Positions 32,793 to 45,515 of a stretch of 64,000 nt of DNA are shown piece after piece. The translations under genes and the position numbers were made by a program. Source of the DNA: Simmondsia chinensis (taxonomy: Eukaryota; Streptophyta; Magnoliopsida; Caryophyllales; Simmondsiaceae); the NCBI GenBank assembly GCA_018398585.1, contig JAGTTD010000007.1, positions 6,207,320 to 6,271,319 on the forward strand, given 5' to 3'. The notes below the pieces were generated by a model. The model made no database searches. It saw nothing but the letters and a program-made list of their open reading frames with translations, and was not told the DNA's origin. The first letter of the stretch is position 1, and each line of letters begins with the position of its first letter.

Positions 32793-35017
32793 ATGGCACA
32801 CAACTCTTCATCATCCTCTGCAGCCGGTCGTGCTACTTCTAGCTCTTCTCGGTCGCCCAAAATCCCTAAAAGGAGTAGAATTGTCATACTTAATATGGAA
32901 GAACGAGCTTTTGTACGACCAGACTCATCAGCCCCATACACTGATGATAGCATAGATTGAGACTTTTCACAACAACAAGATTATCATGAGTCGAATGGTG
33001 GTGGGGTTAGAGACTCACAAACTGATGAGGAACCCATGCCCACCACCGAAGCCCAGCCTAAAAGTAGTACTTCTACTAGCAGGCGTACAACTAGTGGAGT
33101 ATGGAATCACTTTACCCTTAATAGGACAACTAATAAAGCAACTTGTAAATTATGTGATCCACCTAGGACTTTTAGCCATCAACCTGGCAGTAGGACAGGC
33201 ACATTAAATAGACATATACTTAGGTGCCACCCCGAGCAATACCCAGATAAGAGCCAACAACGTCTAGTACAGCAAGTGATCGATGCACTTGCTAATTTTA
33301 GGTTCTCTCAAGAGGGCAACCGAAAGGGGCTAACTAAATATATAATTTTGGGTGAAAGGCCTTTCAATGCCGGCAAAAACCCATATTTCGTTGACTACCT
33401 CCGACAATGGGTAAACCCCGCCATTGTGAGGATTTCTTGGAACACAGTAAAGCGGGACGCTTTTACGTTGTACCACAATATGAAAGCTAGGGTCTTAACA
33501 CTTTTTGGGACGAATATGAGCATGTTCTCGTTGACGTCGGACATATGGAAGTCGAAACCCGGCCAACCTTATATGTGCATAACGGTACACTAGACCGATG
33601 ACTCCTACATCCTCCAAACCAGGATAATTCATTTTGGTATTTTAGATTGCCCTCACACTGCCGAGATAATTACCGGTGCGATTATTTCGGTAATCTGCGA
33701 CTAGGGCATAAAGCGACGTATCTTAAGTATTACGTTCGACAATGCTACCAATAACACTGCATCCGTTACACATTTAATTAGGCAAATGAGACCCATGTTA
33801 GGTGGGAAGTGTTTTCATATTCGTTACATTTGTTACATTTTGTATTTAATGGTAATGGATGGTTTAAATCTTGTAAACGTATCCCTTACCACCTTAAGAT
33901 CCGGAATAATATCTATTAAATCATCTGGCACTAGAAAAAAAAGATTTAAAAATTTATGTAGGTTGCATAACATAGAATATAAACAATTCAAATTAGACTC
34001 CCAAACTAGATGGTCGTCTACGGTAGAAATATTAGAGCGCATTCTACCATATAAAAGCGTTCTGATGGAATTCGCATAGGAAAATTGTTCAGAATGGAGC
34101 GATTACAACCTGGACGGTATACATTGGGAGACAATAGATCAAATTTGTAACTTTTTTAGCATGTTTAAAGAGGCCACGACATTTTTTTTGGGTTGCTACT
34201 ATCCAACCATGCCTCAAGCAATATTAAGATTGCTTGATATTGTAAGTTGGATGGCGGGTAATAAATACAATCCCATTTTGTTCGAATCAATTAAGGCAAT
34301 GAAAGAAAAGTTTGTTAAATATTATTTTGAACTACCTCTTATATACTGCTTAGCAACTATTTTAGATCCTCGTTGTAAACGCGGGGTTTAAACTTGTTTT
34401 GCCAACATTTTTTCAAATAGTTGTCTCCTAGTCGCAATATCGACACTTTCATTGCCGAAGTCGATAACGACTTGAATAGTTTATTTTCCCAATATTTCCA
34501 GAAATTAGCGTCTAATAATCCATATCCTAATACTGCTGCACTAGGATCTTCCACGTCTAGTGGAAGTAGTTCACACACGTCATATTCGTGGAAGCTGTTG
34601 GAGCAATTTACGTCCACAGTAGCCCCCACGTCATGTGACAAGCTAGATTATTATTTGCGGACACCGTCGGTCCATATTTTCGGGCCCCCGACCAGCCCGC
34701 ATTTTGACCTTTTACAATGTTGGAACACAAACCAAACCCAGTACCCCGTGCTTTCCACCATGGCACGTGATATACTAAGTTGTCCGGTGTCTTCAGTAGC
34801 ATTGGACTGTGCTTTCAGTCTTGGTGGCAGGTTGCTTGGAAAGAAGAGGGCGAAGCTATCGCCGTCAAGCTTGGAGATGTCCGTGTGCTTAAAGGATTGG
34901 TTGCTAGTTGAGGCAAGGGATCAACAGAGAATGAAGCTGGATTCATCGAGCAATGAAGAAGACGACAGCACCACTAATACGTCAAACGATGGCATAGAAA
35001 CCCCCCAATACGACTGA
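32793..35017 (+). pseudogene. hAT transposase (BED zinc finger, RNase H-like, hATC), degenerate
   Basis: The frame from ATG 32793 gives a Ser-rich N-terminus and then a BED zinc finger at about 33090-33230 (VWNHFTL, CKLC, HILRCH). An RNase H-like transposase core follows (SLTSDIWKSKPGQPYMCITV, ITFDNATNNTAS, DSQTRWSSTVEILERIL, LATILDPRCK). In-frame stops are at 32958, 33591, 33702, 34077 and 34389. After a frameshift between 34391 and 34421, the dimerisation hATC region lies in 34421-35017 (YPVLSTMARDILSCPVSSVA, GGRLLGKKRAKLSPSSLEM, LKDWL). The protein type is RICESLEEPER/DAYSLEEPER-like, which cuts and pastes the element. The five stops and the frameshift mean it is inactive. Confidence 0.88.
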
Positions 35018-36140
35018 TATCAACACTTTTGTATATCAATTATTTACTTTCAAATATTTACGTCAAAAGACGATCGCACCCCCCATACGTCGAACTTTAT
35101 ATTTTTTGATAAACAAATTTGTACTTTTAAATATTAGGCTCCAATTGCGTTGTATTTGTACTTGTTACGTTATTTATTTACCATTATTTTTTTTGATAAG
35201 ATATTTACCATTATTTACTATTACTTATTGTATATTTTATTTTATTACATATATTTAGCATTAATTTTTTTGAACATGTATATTTAGCATTATTAGTGCT
35301 TGAAAAAAAATATACTTGTATCTCATATTATTTATCAATGAATTATAATAATTTCAGTACAAAACGACTTTGTATTATTTAAATTTTCCTCTTTTTTTTT
35401 AAGTCGACGGAAGCGGGCCAGGCCCGGCCCAGGCCCGGTCCGTGGCCACGCCTATTTGTGCCTTTTGAAAAGAGACACAACTCTTGACAAATGTTCTTTG
35501 TGAAGGGACGCAACTCTTCAAAAAATACTAAAATTAATTTACCAAAAGTCACAAAAAACAACGCAAAATAATGGCCAAGGTTGCTTTGTGTGTCGACACA
35601 CATCCCAAATTTTGGGTTCTGTAAGTTTGTGCCTTGAAACATAGAACACACCTTCCAGTGAGCATTTTTGTAATTATGTGTGTTGAAACACACATAGTAT
35701 GTGTCGACACACACTATTTTTAAGCCAAAACACATCAAATACACATCCAAAATACTTTATTTTGAAAATATATTAACATTCTTTTGAAAATACATTAACA
35801 TTTCCCCACCATTTCAAAATACATACATTCTTAAATACAAATTAAATGATCTTGGAAGATGGAAGAAGTATTAATATATAAATATAGGTGTCTCGCAATT
35901 GAACCCCTTAGTGAAAATACATTACAACTAATCGAAAAAATATAGTAGACTACGTCTTGAACCATGTATCCAATTTGACTAATAAGTCTTACTCCTCACA
36001 CACCCCTCTGCTTCAAAATGACACGTTTCAGGCCTTGTGTTTAGTACCCTTCATGAGTGCAACGGAGTCAAAACCATATCATTAACCCACTCCTTGAAGT
36101 GGCCAGACTTCACACTCACATAGGCAGACCCCATTGATCA

Positions 36141-37170
36141 TGTTGGAGAATTTTCCAATAAACTGGGAACTGGGTAACCAAACAATCTCAGGTGCCATGT
36201 AATCACTTTCCTTAAGGCTTATTTCGGAGTACAAAATATTCTCGGGGATACAACGACAACCAAAAATAAAGTAAATATGTGTAAGAGTAGAGATAGATTG
36301 AGATAAATGAGAAAGAAGTTTTTCAAGACTTTCTTATGAATTCATTCAAGTGTTTCTTGCAAGTATTTTTCATAATCTCCTTATTTAAACATGAGAGTGA
36401 AGGGATTACTTACAGTTTTCAAGTGTCTCTTCATGAAGGGACTTCATGAAGTGACCCTTCTTCTTTTTAATATTTTACAATACTTGCAAACAAAGATTTT
36501 TTATGTGTGTTCTTCAAAGAACCAGGGGAAAATATGTAAGAAAATAATGTTTAGAAAACATCCCAAACTTATCAAAAGCCAACCACCAAAAACTAAAAAA
36601 ACCACGTTACTTTTTATGAGATCTGAGTGTCGACACATGGGCACTGTGTGTCGACACACAGACACTTCAAATTAGTTTTGTCGGTCTATGTGTCGATACA
36701 CGATACCTGTGTGTCGAGACATCTTGTAAAAGCTAATACCCTTCAAAATCAAATATGGGACAAACTTCAAGCACTTTATTAAATACTCTATTTTGAAAAT
36801 ACATCTATTCCCCTACAATTTTTAAAATACAATCATTCTCATATACAACATGCCAAAATTAAAGAAGGCCTTATTGTGCATTAATGAGGGTGTCTTACAA
36901 TTGAACCCCCCACTAGTGAAGAGACCATATAGTTAACCAGATCAAAAATGGTAGACCAAACTTTGAACCATACAGCCAATTTGACTAACCGACTTTCTAA
37001 TCACACACCGGGCGTACTCCCGGTACACACCCTACAACTCTCAGATCGACACATTTATGGCCTTGTATCCTGTACCCTTCGTGAGTGTTTTAGGGCTAAA
37101 TCCTTAGTCAAAAATCACTCCTTTGAAATGGCCAAACTTCAACACTCACTAAGATAGATCTCATTAATCA
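36141..37170 (-). repeat. Copia LTR B, directly abutting LTR A
   Basis: 1030 bp; minus-strand start TGATTAATGAGATC at 37170 and end TTCTCCAACA at 36141, where LTR A begins without any spacer. It contains palindromes at 36627-36636 and 36644-36661 and two imperfect ones to 36722. Decayed Copia pol of the same strand lies to its right, so B is the 3' LTR of that element. Confidence 0.65.
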
Positions 37171-38030
37171 TGTCCCTGTGATGCGACATTCAATAAAAAT
37201 TTAAAAATCAGGTCCATTAAGAGCATAGCAGATCCTCTTAGTATCTTTGATGCAGGTATCAAGCACTACACACACGGGAGGGAAAATTCTTATTTAGTAC
37301 TTACAATCACACGGATTATAAGTCTCTCTCATTGAACCCGAGACTTAGTGTCATACTAGGCGTCGAGTTGAGGGCCTATCATGGGCGACTAATAATGACA
37401 GGTTTCATGTCATCCCTTCATTTATTTATTATTAGTTTCTAGCAATATTTTTAAATAAGAGATCCGCTAGATTCTGACTTACATTTTCAAAGTCCACAAT
37501 GATCACTCAATTTTTCATGATTTATTTCACTTAACAATATTTGACACTAATGTGTCCAGACTTTCAATTATACATCTCACTCTTATACATTTGAAAGCAT
37601 AGCTTATTATCACAGTGGATAGAAATAGTCAATATTGGCTTAGGCCATAAAGGAATCTTAAACACAAGATCCTTTAATCATTCTATTTCTTTACAAATAG
37701 AAATCAGAGCAATAAACTCTATAATCACGGTGGACTTAATAATATGTGTTAGTTTCTTGAAACCGAAGGAACAACGCCCCCACCACTTTGTAACATTCAC
37801 TTGCTTTAGAAGCGTAGTCCTCATTATCGGATATACAAGTGGCACCCAAGTGTTCTTCTATATAAAAGAGTACTCATTAAAATAACACTATGATTCATAG
37901 TCATTCTAGTACTTTATATACTACATGCCAGTAACCTTTACTTACATAGCCAATTATATACACTTAGGCATAATGAATCCTCTGCCATTGTTAAACTAGT
38001 CATAGGCACTTTTATTGGATTCATTAATTA
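37171..38030 (-). pseudogene. Decayed Copia RNase H (end of pol)
   Basis: Minus-strand translation with stops and frameshifts recalls the Copia RNase H: an IHYA/VSKGYWH-like start near 37960, LGATCISDNEDYASKAS, a STVIIEFIALISICKEIE-like catalytic block near 37730, LKDLVFKIPLWPKPILTISI and IHCDNKLCF near 37640, then a QNLADLLFK-like end near 37460. About 240 bases lead to LTR B, without a typical polypurine tract. The element is old; gag, integrase and RT are not recognisable to the right. Confidence 0.6.
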
Positions 38031-40094
38031 TCTCTTTCAAAAGTCAACATCGCTAGACTTTATAGTCTCGTCATAGATCACAATCTATGACACAACAATA
38101 TTGAACTTTAACATTCATATTGTTTCTAGTTCACTCCTCTAGAAATATACAGGTCCGATCATTAGGACTTCTTCTTTCATACTCTTTTACTCTTTCAAAG
38201 TTCTAAAGTCTTTCCAAGTATATACCCTCAAACATGTTTTTCGTCATAATATACTTTACTTCACATTATTACAACGCATCATTCAAGATCAATGAAAGAC
38301 TCGAACTCATTTTCTATGTACTCATTTACATTTATATTTTAAGATGTTCAATTCACCAATAATTTAGCCATACGTATTTACTTGCCATTTATATGCATCA
38401 AAACTTATGGGTAAAAAAAGAGTCATCAGAATTCAATATTTATATACTCTTTAAATTTGTCACTTTGATGACTAACAATATCCTAACATGTGAATATAAC
38501 ATCACACAATAATCTTATTTACCATGCAAAAATTGCATATAAATTAGACTCAACTTGATCAACTTCACATTATTGTATAAATGCACTTCATTTTAATCGA
38601 TGAAAGGAATGACGATTCTTACACAAAATAATCATGGATTACTTAACCGTCAAGTGCATAAGCCCCCTTAAAAATGCATGTAAACATTACTTTAACCGCA
38701 TTAATTATGATAGGTGATGAAAACTTTTTACATGCATTCCGGTTTTCATGGAAGTATTACATTCAATAACATTGGAAAACCTACCGGAGATACGCGATCA
38801 ATTATGAAATTATGACTTATCATTTCCAAGTGGGTTTATACAACTTGTTTCATCATTCTTAATCATGAACTTCAATTTTATTATCTTTATATCAATTATA
38901 TTAGGGATCGATATATGTAAAATAATTATATACTTCATGATCCACTAAACACATTCAAAATTCGTATCACTTTCATTTTACCAAGCAAACAAAGGCATTT
39001 ATGTTCATAAATTAAAATCGCACTAATTCATAATCATTGACATGCATCCATGCATTAATTGTATAACCGCATTAACATCCATGATTATGCATAAATTGTA
39101 CTTCATGTACATACATGTATTCATTACATTAGTTGAACATGCATTAGCCTTATAACTCCATTAACATATATAAATACTAATACTCAAATTTGTTTTCATA
39201 AGTATGAATATACAGGCATTAAATCTCAATTTAGTAACTCTTCATACTAAAATTCCTGAGATTTAGTCACTTCCCAATCTAATCATATCATTGTAACATG
39301 TGAATATGAAATTACGCTTAAATTGAACTCAATTCGAGTATTCAATTTATATAATGTTATATCGTTGGATCAACATAAACTATAAAATAATCATATAAAC
39401 GTTGCCTTTCTTGATCCAATTTTTTTTACTCAAATTATATACTCCAAATTTGTAAATATGTAATTGTTATAACCTTTTCCTTTCATGATTCAATATTTAA
39501 CATCAAATATCATATAATTTTGTCATGATCAATAATTTTAATTTCACTCAAATTCAAGCCACTTTCGGGCTCACCAAGTAAACACATAATATTCATGTTT
39601 ACAAATTAAAACCGCAAAGTTTATGATTGTAGTTATCATGTATACATGCATTGAACCTCAACTTAATTACTCATATACAAATTCATACAACAATGAATTT
39701 ACTATACATAATGCACAATTTATACTTTGTTCCAAATTATGAATGCGTTCTTATATTTTATGAAGAACTCATTAGTCTTTTCAATTTGTAAAATACAAAA
39801 GTCACTATCAACACACTTCATTCACTTATTTATTATGATTAGTTTTGGCATCGTATTGGAGTCTGGTTTCAACAACCACGATAACAAGGATTTCTCTTTT
39901 AGCATTGCCTCAACGTTTGGTTTCAACAACCTCCCAAAACAAAGTTTTTTATATTATAACAACCATGTATTTAAAATTTTTTTATCACCCTTAATTAAAA
40001 TTTCCAAAAATAATGAGTTTCACACGACTTCATTTGGATTATTAACCATAATTTATATTTTACAGGTATTAACCGCAATAATTCGTGCAATTTA
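38031..40094. other. AT-rich stretch without recognisable genes
   Basis: About 2 kb of AT-rich sequence, probably the remains of the Copia internal region or other old elements. Words such as CATGTATTCATTACAT, TTCATAAATTAAAA and TAATTATGCA recur loosely. The longer open frames (for example 39727-40095) show no similarity I can recognise. Confidence 0.4.
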
Positions 40095-40229
40095 GTGTAC
40101 AGAAAGCAGAAAGTAAATATTTATAAAAATGGTTTCGTAAGCTGTGCGCAAGGCTACACATGGATTAGGGGTAATGCGTCCCTTGGCTGTATTGTTAAAC
40201 GAACCGAAAGTTCGAAACTGGAGTTTTTT

Positions 40230-40480
40230 TTTAACCAATATAATATATATTCTAAAAAAAATTACCAAACTAGCATAGTTGCAAAAATATTTCCCAAACC
40301 AGCACAGTTTACTATTCAACGTCTTAAAAATGCCCTTTGAAACAACGGTTTTAAGTTGTCCATATTTAAAACACCGTTTGTGAGAGCGTTTTACAGATGA
40401 GGTCTAAAAGACACCATTACAAATGGCGTTCTTAATGAAAAACGCCGTTTGTAACAGCATTTTACACCCTTGATGTATCC
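40230..40480. other. Possible left terminal region of the MULE
   Basis: Contains CCAAACTAGCATAGTTGC, TTCCCAAACCAGCACAG and repeated AACGCCGTTTGTAACAG-like words. From memory this vocabulary also flanks other plant MULE elements carrying a plant mobile domain; that is not checked. A matching right terminus was not found, so the element border is only inferred. Confidence 0.3.
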
Positions 40481-41058
40481 CATCACCCCTCCATGATTCT
40501 CGGCCCCTTCGTACACCCGTGACCCCCATCAGGATTCTCCTGCACCATGCCCCTCCCTGCAATATTCCTTGTTTTTGACCTTCCCCATATAGTATTCCCA
40601 CCCTTTTCCCATGTAATATTCCCCAACCCTCTCCATACTATCCTCTTCTTCTTCATCTCTTTATTTTTTATCTTCTTTCTCCTCTTTCCCTACCACATAA
40701 CCTCTCACCCCCTCTTCTATATATACCATCTCCTCCTTCTATATATTTTACAATACTCATTTACTTAAATACATCTTTTAACCTCTTCTCATTTCATTTA
40801 AGACTTTCATTTGTTTTATTTTCACAACTATGTAAGTCATTTTTATCGTTATTTTTTAATTTCAGTTTTGTTTTTTTTATTCCAATCTCATGTTATCTTG
40901 TCTAGATTTCTAATTACATTAATTTTGTTGGATTAGTTTTTTAAAATATGATAAATTAATCATATATAATAGTGTATTATAAAATGTATTTGTTAGCATA
41001 TCATTAAATAATGTATTGATAGAAAAATTATTGTGTTATATGGGTATATGTTATATTT

Positions 41059-41499
41059 ACCTTCGGGAAGAGATGACCTTAGATAGAGCCTATTGGAGGG
41101 CTAGCACAGGAGTAACAGATACATCGGCATAGTGTAGGGTAGCCCAGCTTTTTGTGCTACCTCTAGTGTTTATAGGCCTTTAGGGTAGTCTAGATTCGTT
41201 GCACTTATGTGCGATCTGAGCTCCTCTTTAACTATCTGTTTATCGGCGTATTTGCGATCTGCTATTTCTGTGCCTTTATTTGCCTAGCTTTGCCCTGCTT
41301 ATTTGCTCTATTTGCTCTTTTGTTGTTAGGCTGCCAGACTTCATCGCTGCTGACAATCTTTTCAGATTGGGGGTCCTCGGAAACAACCTCCCTTCTGGGC
41401 AACCCTCCGAAGGGAGAAGGCTGCGTACATCTACCCCCCTAACCCTGGGTATACAGGAGCCCTTTGAGACGCTGGGTTGTTTTTGTTGTTGTTTTATGT
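41059..41499 (+). mobile_element. 5'-truncated RTE LINE in repeat unit 1
   Basis: A perfect 15-bp target duplication GTATATGTTATATTT lies at 41044-41058 and 41500-41514. It begins in the last codons of the polyprotein (GAAGAGATGACCTTAGATAG), then has the 3' UTR and tail GTTTTTGTTGTTG. It is close to the copy at 17571-18422. Confidence 0.88.
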
Positions 41500-42344
41500 G
41501 TATATGTTATATTTTATTATACTCGTGATTTTGATAACTTTTATAAATTTTCAGTGTCGCACTTTAATATAACACAATTCTGGCTCGGTTCGTGTAGCTC
41601 TCTCTCTCTCTCCCCCCTCTGACATCAACGTTCACCTGCCCCCCCCCCCCCTCGCACTGTCTCTCTCCTCCCACCCCCGGCGGCAACCTCGCTGGCAATG
41701 AAACCACCACCCTAACACCGCACCCATGGCGGCGACAACGCGACGCCGGCCAAAGCGACACCGCAACCCCACCACCACCACCACCGCCGCCACTCATCCG
41801 GCCTTTCCTCCCTCTCTCTCTTTCCTTTCTCTCGCCCACACCCCACTGGCCACCACCAACTCGTGGCTTCCAGCGTACCACCACCACCCCCAACACGAAC
41901 CCAACACACACCACCACCCGCATCTCGACCCGCCACTGCCACTAGCCACTGCCATCGCCACCACCAAACACTCTGTAGCATACCACCACCACACCAAGAC
42001 CCACCCCTTCCCCTCTTTTCCCTACCACCTCACCACCACCACCACCACCTTAATTGCGGACCCTGCCTGTCACCACCAACAACATCTGGACCACCACCAC
42101 GGTCAAGGCAGTTCCGACCACCACCTCATCTCGCAGCAGGCCAGCCCAGGTAAGCAAAAATCAGCCGGCCCCAGGTTCGAATTCTCCCCCAGTCTCTTTT
42201 ATTTGGTGTCCCTCAGTGTGTGATATTGCTTATGCTGTGGCTGCTATATCTTGGTATTTGGTGATTTTGTGAGTCTCTAACCGTGACTAGGGATAAATAG
42301 TTTATGAACTTTACTAGTATTGGAGCTCAAAACTTAAGGCCATC

Positions 42345-45210
42345 TCCACAAGGGTTGGGGAACCTACGAGTTGGACATTAAATGTTGGCACACTAACAAG
42401 AAAGAGCTTTGAGGTGGCTCAAATGATGATGAGGAGAAAGATCAACATCATGCGCTTTTAAGAGATTAGGTGGGTGGGCACAAAAGAAAAAGATGTGTTA
42501 GAATATAAACTGTGGTATTCGAGCCAAGCCAAGGGGAGGAATGGAGTAGGTATTATTGTGGATAGCTTCTTTAGAGACAAAGTGGTAGGGGTCACTAGGA
42601 TTAGCGATAGGATTATTACCATCAGGTTAATTTTAGATAGGGAGATATTGAATGTTATAAGTGCCTACGCTCTACAGGTTGGGCAGATAGAACAGGAGAA
42701 GGCTAGATTCTGGGAGGACCTAGACCTAACAATGCAACACATACCCCAGAGAGAATAAGTTATGATTGGAGGTGACTTCAATGGACATGTGGGAGCCAAC
42801 AAAGAAGGCTATGTATCTCACCATGGAGGCTTTGGTTTTCGAATGACAAATGAGGAGAGTAAGTCTCTGTTAGACTTTGCTGTTACCTATGAGTTAAAAG
42901 TGGCCAATACCTTCTTCAGAAAGCATGAAGACCACGTCATCACGTATCGAAGCGGTGGAGCAAAGACCCAGATTGACTACGTACTACTAAGGAAGAGAAT
43001 CCAAAAAGATTGCAAGGATTGCAAGGTCATCCCTACGGAAGACCTCTCAACGCAACATAAGGTAGTGTGTGCTATGGTCAAGGCTAAGAGAAGGGGCAAG
43101 AAAACTAGGAAACCATCACAGCCATGCATGTGTTGGAGGGACCTGAAGGGAGAAAAGGCCCGAGCCTTTGAGGAGAGTCTCGAGCCTGAGCTTAGAGGGG
43201 AGTGCAAGGGAGATGTATACCGTTTGTGGAACCAAGTAGCCAAAATGTTCAAAGATGTGGCACGCGGAGTCCTAGGCGCATCAAAGGGTGGGGCACCAAA
43301 CAACATAGAGGCTTGGTGGTGGAGCAGGGAGGTCCAATGAAGGATTAAAGAAAAACAAGATTGCTTCAGAGAGTGGGATCGAAGTGGAGAGGAAGAAAAG
43401 AGACAACAGTACAAACAAGCCAAGAAGGAAGCCAAGAGAGCAGTACGAGACCCACAATCTAAAGCTTTCGAAGATTTCTAAAAAAGGCTGGACACGGGTG
43501 AGGGAGTTAGGGACCCCTATAGAATTGCAAAAGCAAGAGAGAGGAGGACTAGAGATCCGGACCAAGTAAGGTGCATAAAGGAGGCAGATGGACGAGTGCT
43601 CGTGGACGAGCAACAAAAGTGAGATAGAAATCCTATTTTTGTGACCTGTTCAATGAAAATGGAGATACAGATGCATCCCCTAGAGAACTACAGGCACCGA
43701 CGGAGCAGTGGTCCGACTGCTACTGCACAAGAATTAGACCAGAGGAAGTTCGGAAAGCATTGAAGAAGATGGGCAGGGGTAAAGCAGTTGGCCCAAACGA
43801 AATACCCATTGAGGCATGAAAATGCATTGGAGAAACAGGTGTCAGGTGGCTGACCAAATTATTTAACCTAATCCTCCAAGGGAAGAAGATGCTCGGCGAA
43901 TGGCGGAAGAGCACATTAGTCCCTATGTATTAGAACAAAGGCGATATTCAAAGTTGAGCCAACTATAGAGGAATCAAACTAATGAGCCACACCCTGAACC
44001 TCTGGGAGCGAGTCATAGAAAGAAGACTGCTACAAAGAGCAGGGGTCTCAAAGAATCAATTTGGATTTATGCCAGGGAGGTCAACAATAGAAGCCATCCA
44101 TCTAGTAAGGATGTCGATAGAGTATTACAGAGATAGACAAAAAGACCTCCATATGGTTTTTATTGACTTGGAGAAGGCATATGATAGAGTACTGAGACAG
44201 CTCCTATGGGGGATCTTGGAGAGGAAAGGCATCTCATAACCCTGTATACGAGTCATCAAAGACATGTACAAAGATGCTCAAACTAATGTGTACACAACGG
44301 AAAGGGAGATAGATGCTTTTCCCATTACAGTTGGAGTACACCAAGGATCAGCCTTAAGCCCCCTTCTGTTCATTTTGGTTAAGGACGAGCTCACAAGGCA
44401 CATCCAAGGGGACGTGCCTTGGTGCATGCTCTTCGCAGATGATATAGTTCTAGTGGGAGAATCTAGGGAGGAGATGAATGAGAAACTTGAACTTTGGAGG
44501 ATGGTCTTAAAATCGAAAGGTCTAAGACTCAGTAGATCTAAGACCGAGTATATGAAACTAAGTTCTGCACCTCTACCATGCTAATCACAGAAGTCTTTAA
44601 GATTTGATCAGAGTGTATACCACAGAAAGTATGCTTCAAATACTTGGGTTCCATGGTCCAATAAGATAGTGAAGTGGATGCAGATGTCAACTATAGGATT
44701 AAAGTGGGGTGGCATAAATGGAGGATAGCCTCTGTGATATTATGAGATAGGAAGTTCCCATTAAAGTTAAAGGGTGAATATTATAAGATAATAGTTAGAC
44801 CGGCTATGTCCTATGGGGTAGAGTGCTGCCCAGTTAAGTGTAAGCACATATAGAAGCTAAAAGTGGCCGAGATGAGGATGCTGAGATGGATGTATAGACA
44901 TACAAGGAAGGCCAAAATTAGAAATGACGTTATAAGAGGCAAATCAAGGGTCGCTCCAATAGAAGACAAGCTGAGGGAGCAACGTCTGCAGTGGTTTGGG
45001 CATGTTAGGAGCAGACCCATTACAGCCCCCGTCAGGACATGTGAACAACTCTATATTACAGATGGGAAACGAATGAGAGGCTGGCTAAAGAAGAGTTGGG
45101 CGGAGACGATTCGACAGGACCTCACCTATCTCAACCTAAATAAAGAGATGACCCTGCACAGAGCTCTTTGAAGGATTAGTACAGGTATAACAGATATAGC
45201 AATGTAGGAG
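42345..45210 (+). pseudogene. RTE polyprotein: AP endonuclease and reverse transcriptase, broken
   Basis: Blocks in order: endonuclease from about 42400 ([64 protein letters not shown]), a basic linker (WWWSREVQ), then RT from about 43700 ([86 protein letters not shown]). The C-terminal region has MRMLRWMYRHTRKAKIRNDV and LREQRLQWFGHVRSRP. The RT active site is FADD, normal for this clade. In-frame stops and frameshifts near 42460, 42758, 43337, 43480, 43620, 44240 and 44582 disable it. The product would nick target DNA and reverse transcribe the LINE RNA. Confidence 0.88.
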
Positions 45211-45515
45211 CATTGGACACTTGTAAGCTCGTTCAAATATCAATAAGATGTCATATGCCTGATTGTGACACAATCCGACGGATGTGAAGAGAAGAAGAGG
45301 CCAGCCAAAGAAGAGTTGGATGAAGACCCACCATTGCCTTTGTTAGGTGATGTGAACAACTCCTTAATACAAACGATAAGAGAAGACAAGGCCGACCAAA
45401 GAAGAAGAGGTCAACGAAGAAGCTTACACATGACCTTGCCTACCCCAACCTAAATGAAGAAATGGCCTCACATAAGAGCTCAATCGAGGATTAGTATAGG
45501 AGTAGCATATGGGTA
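45060..45515 (+). repeat. Repeated C-terminal segment of the RTE polyprotein
   Basis: The stretch encoding R..RGxxKKSW..TIRxDLTYLNLN and the following ...GAT TAGTAC/AGG TATAAC region appears three times in altered form: about 45065-45195, 45280-45330 (AAGAGGCCAGCCAAAGAAGA) and 45390-45515 (AAGAAGAGGTCAACGAAGAA, CCCCAACCTAAATGAAGAAA). Other copies in the window have it once. Confidence 0.55.

Larger units (their letters stand above)
32195..35454 (+). mobile_element. hAT transposon, 3260 bp, with degenerate transposase
   Basis: Termini TAGGCGTGGCCAACGG and, inverted, TAGGCGTGGCCACGGACC form the terminal inverted repeats. They are flanked by TATGTGCC (32187-32194) and TTTGTGCC (35455-35462), a 7/8 match to an 8-bp hAT target duplication. 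The element carries one transposase gene, inactive through stops. Its 5' end with the inverted repeat is duplicated in tandem with a 177-bp period. It is inserted in a Copia LTR. Confidence 0.9.
31948..36140 (-). repeat. Copia LTR A, interrupted by a hAT transposon
   Basis: Minus-strand ends TGATCAATGGGGTCTG (at 36140) and ...CCTAACA (at 31948). Without the hAT element and its target duplication it is about 925 bp and aligns with LTR B at 36141-37170. The shared blocks are CTTCCTTAAG and CTCGGGGAT near the start, TCTTACAATTGAACCCC-like and CTTGAACCAT blocks in the second half, and GTACCCTTC. Two TGTGTCGACACA palindromes lie at 35587-35602 and 35699-35714. No target duplication flanks it. Confidence 0.65.

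Noticed and set aside
41726..42223. Long open frames on both strands (His/Pro/Thr-rich, Trp/Gly-rich on the other strand)
   Set aside because: They are translations of CCACCACC repeats in the 5' region of the RTE LINE; no domain and both strands open.
42977..43435. 152-codon minus-strand open frame
   Set aside because: Antisense to the RTE endonuclease-RT linker; no similarity of its own.
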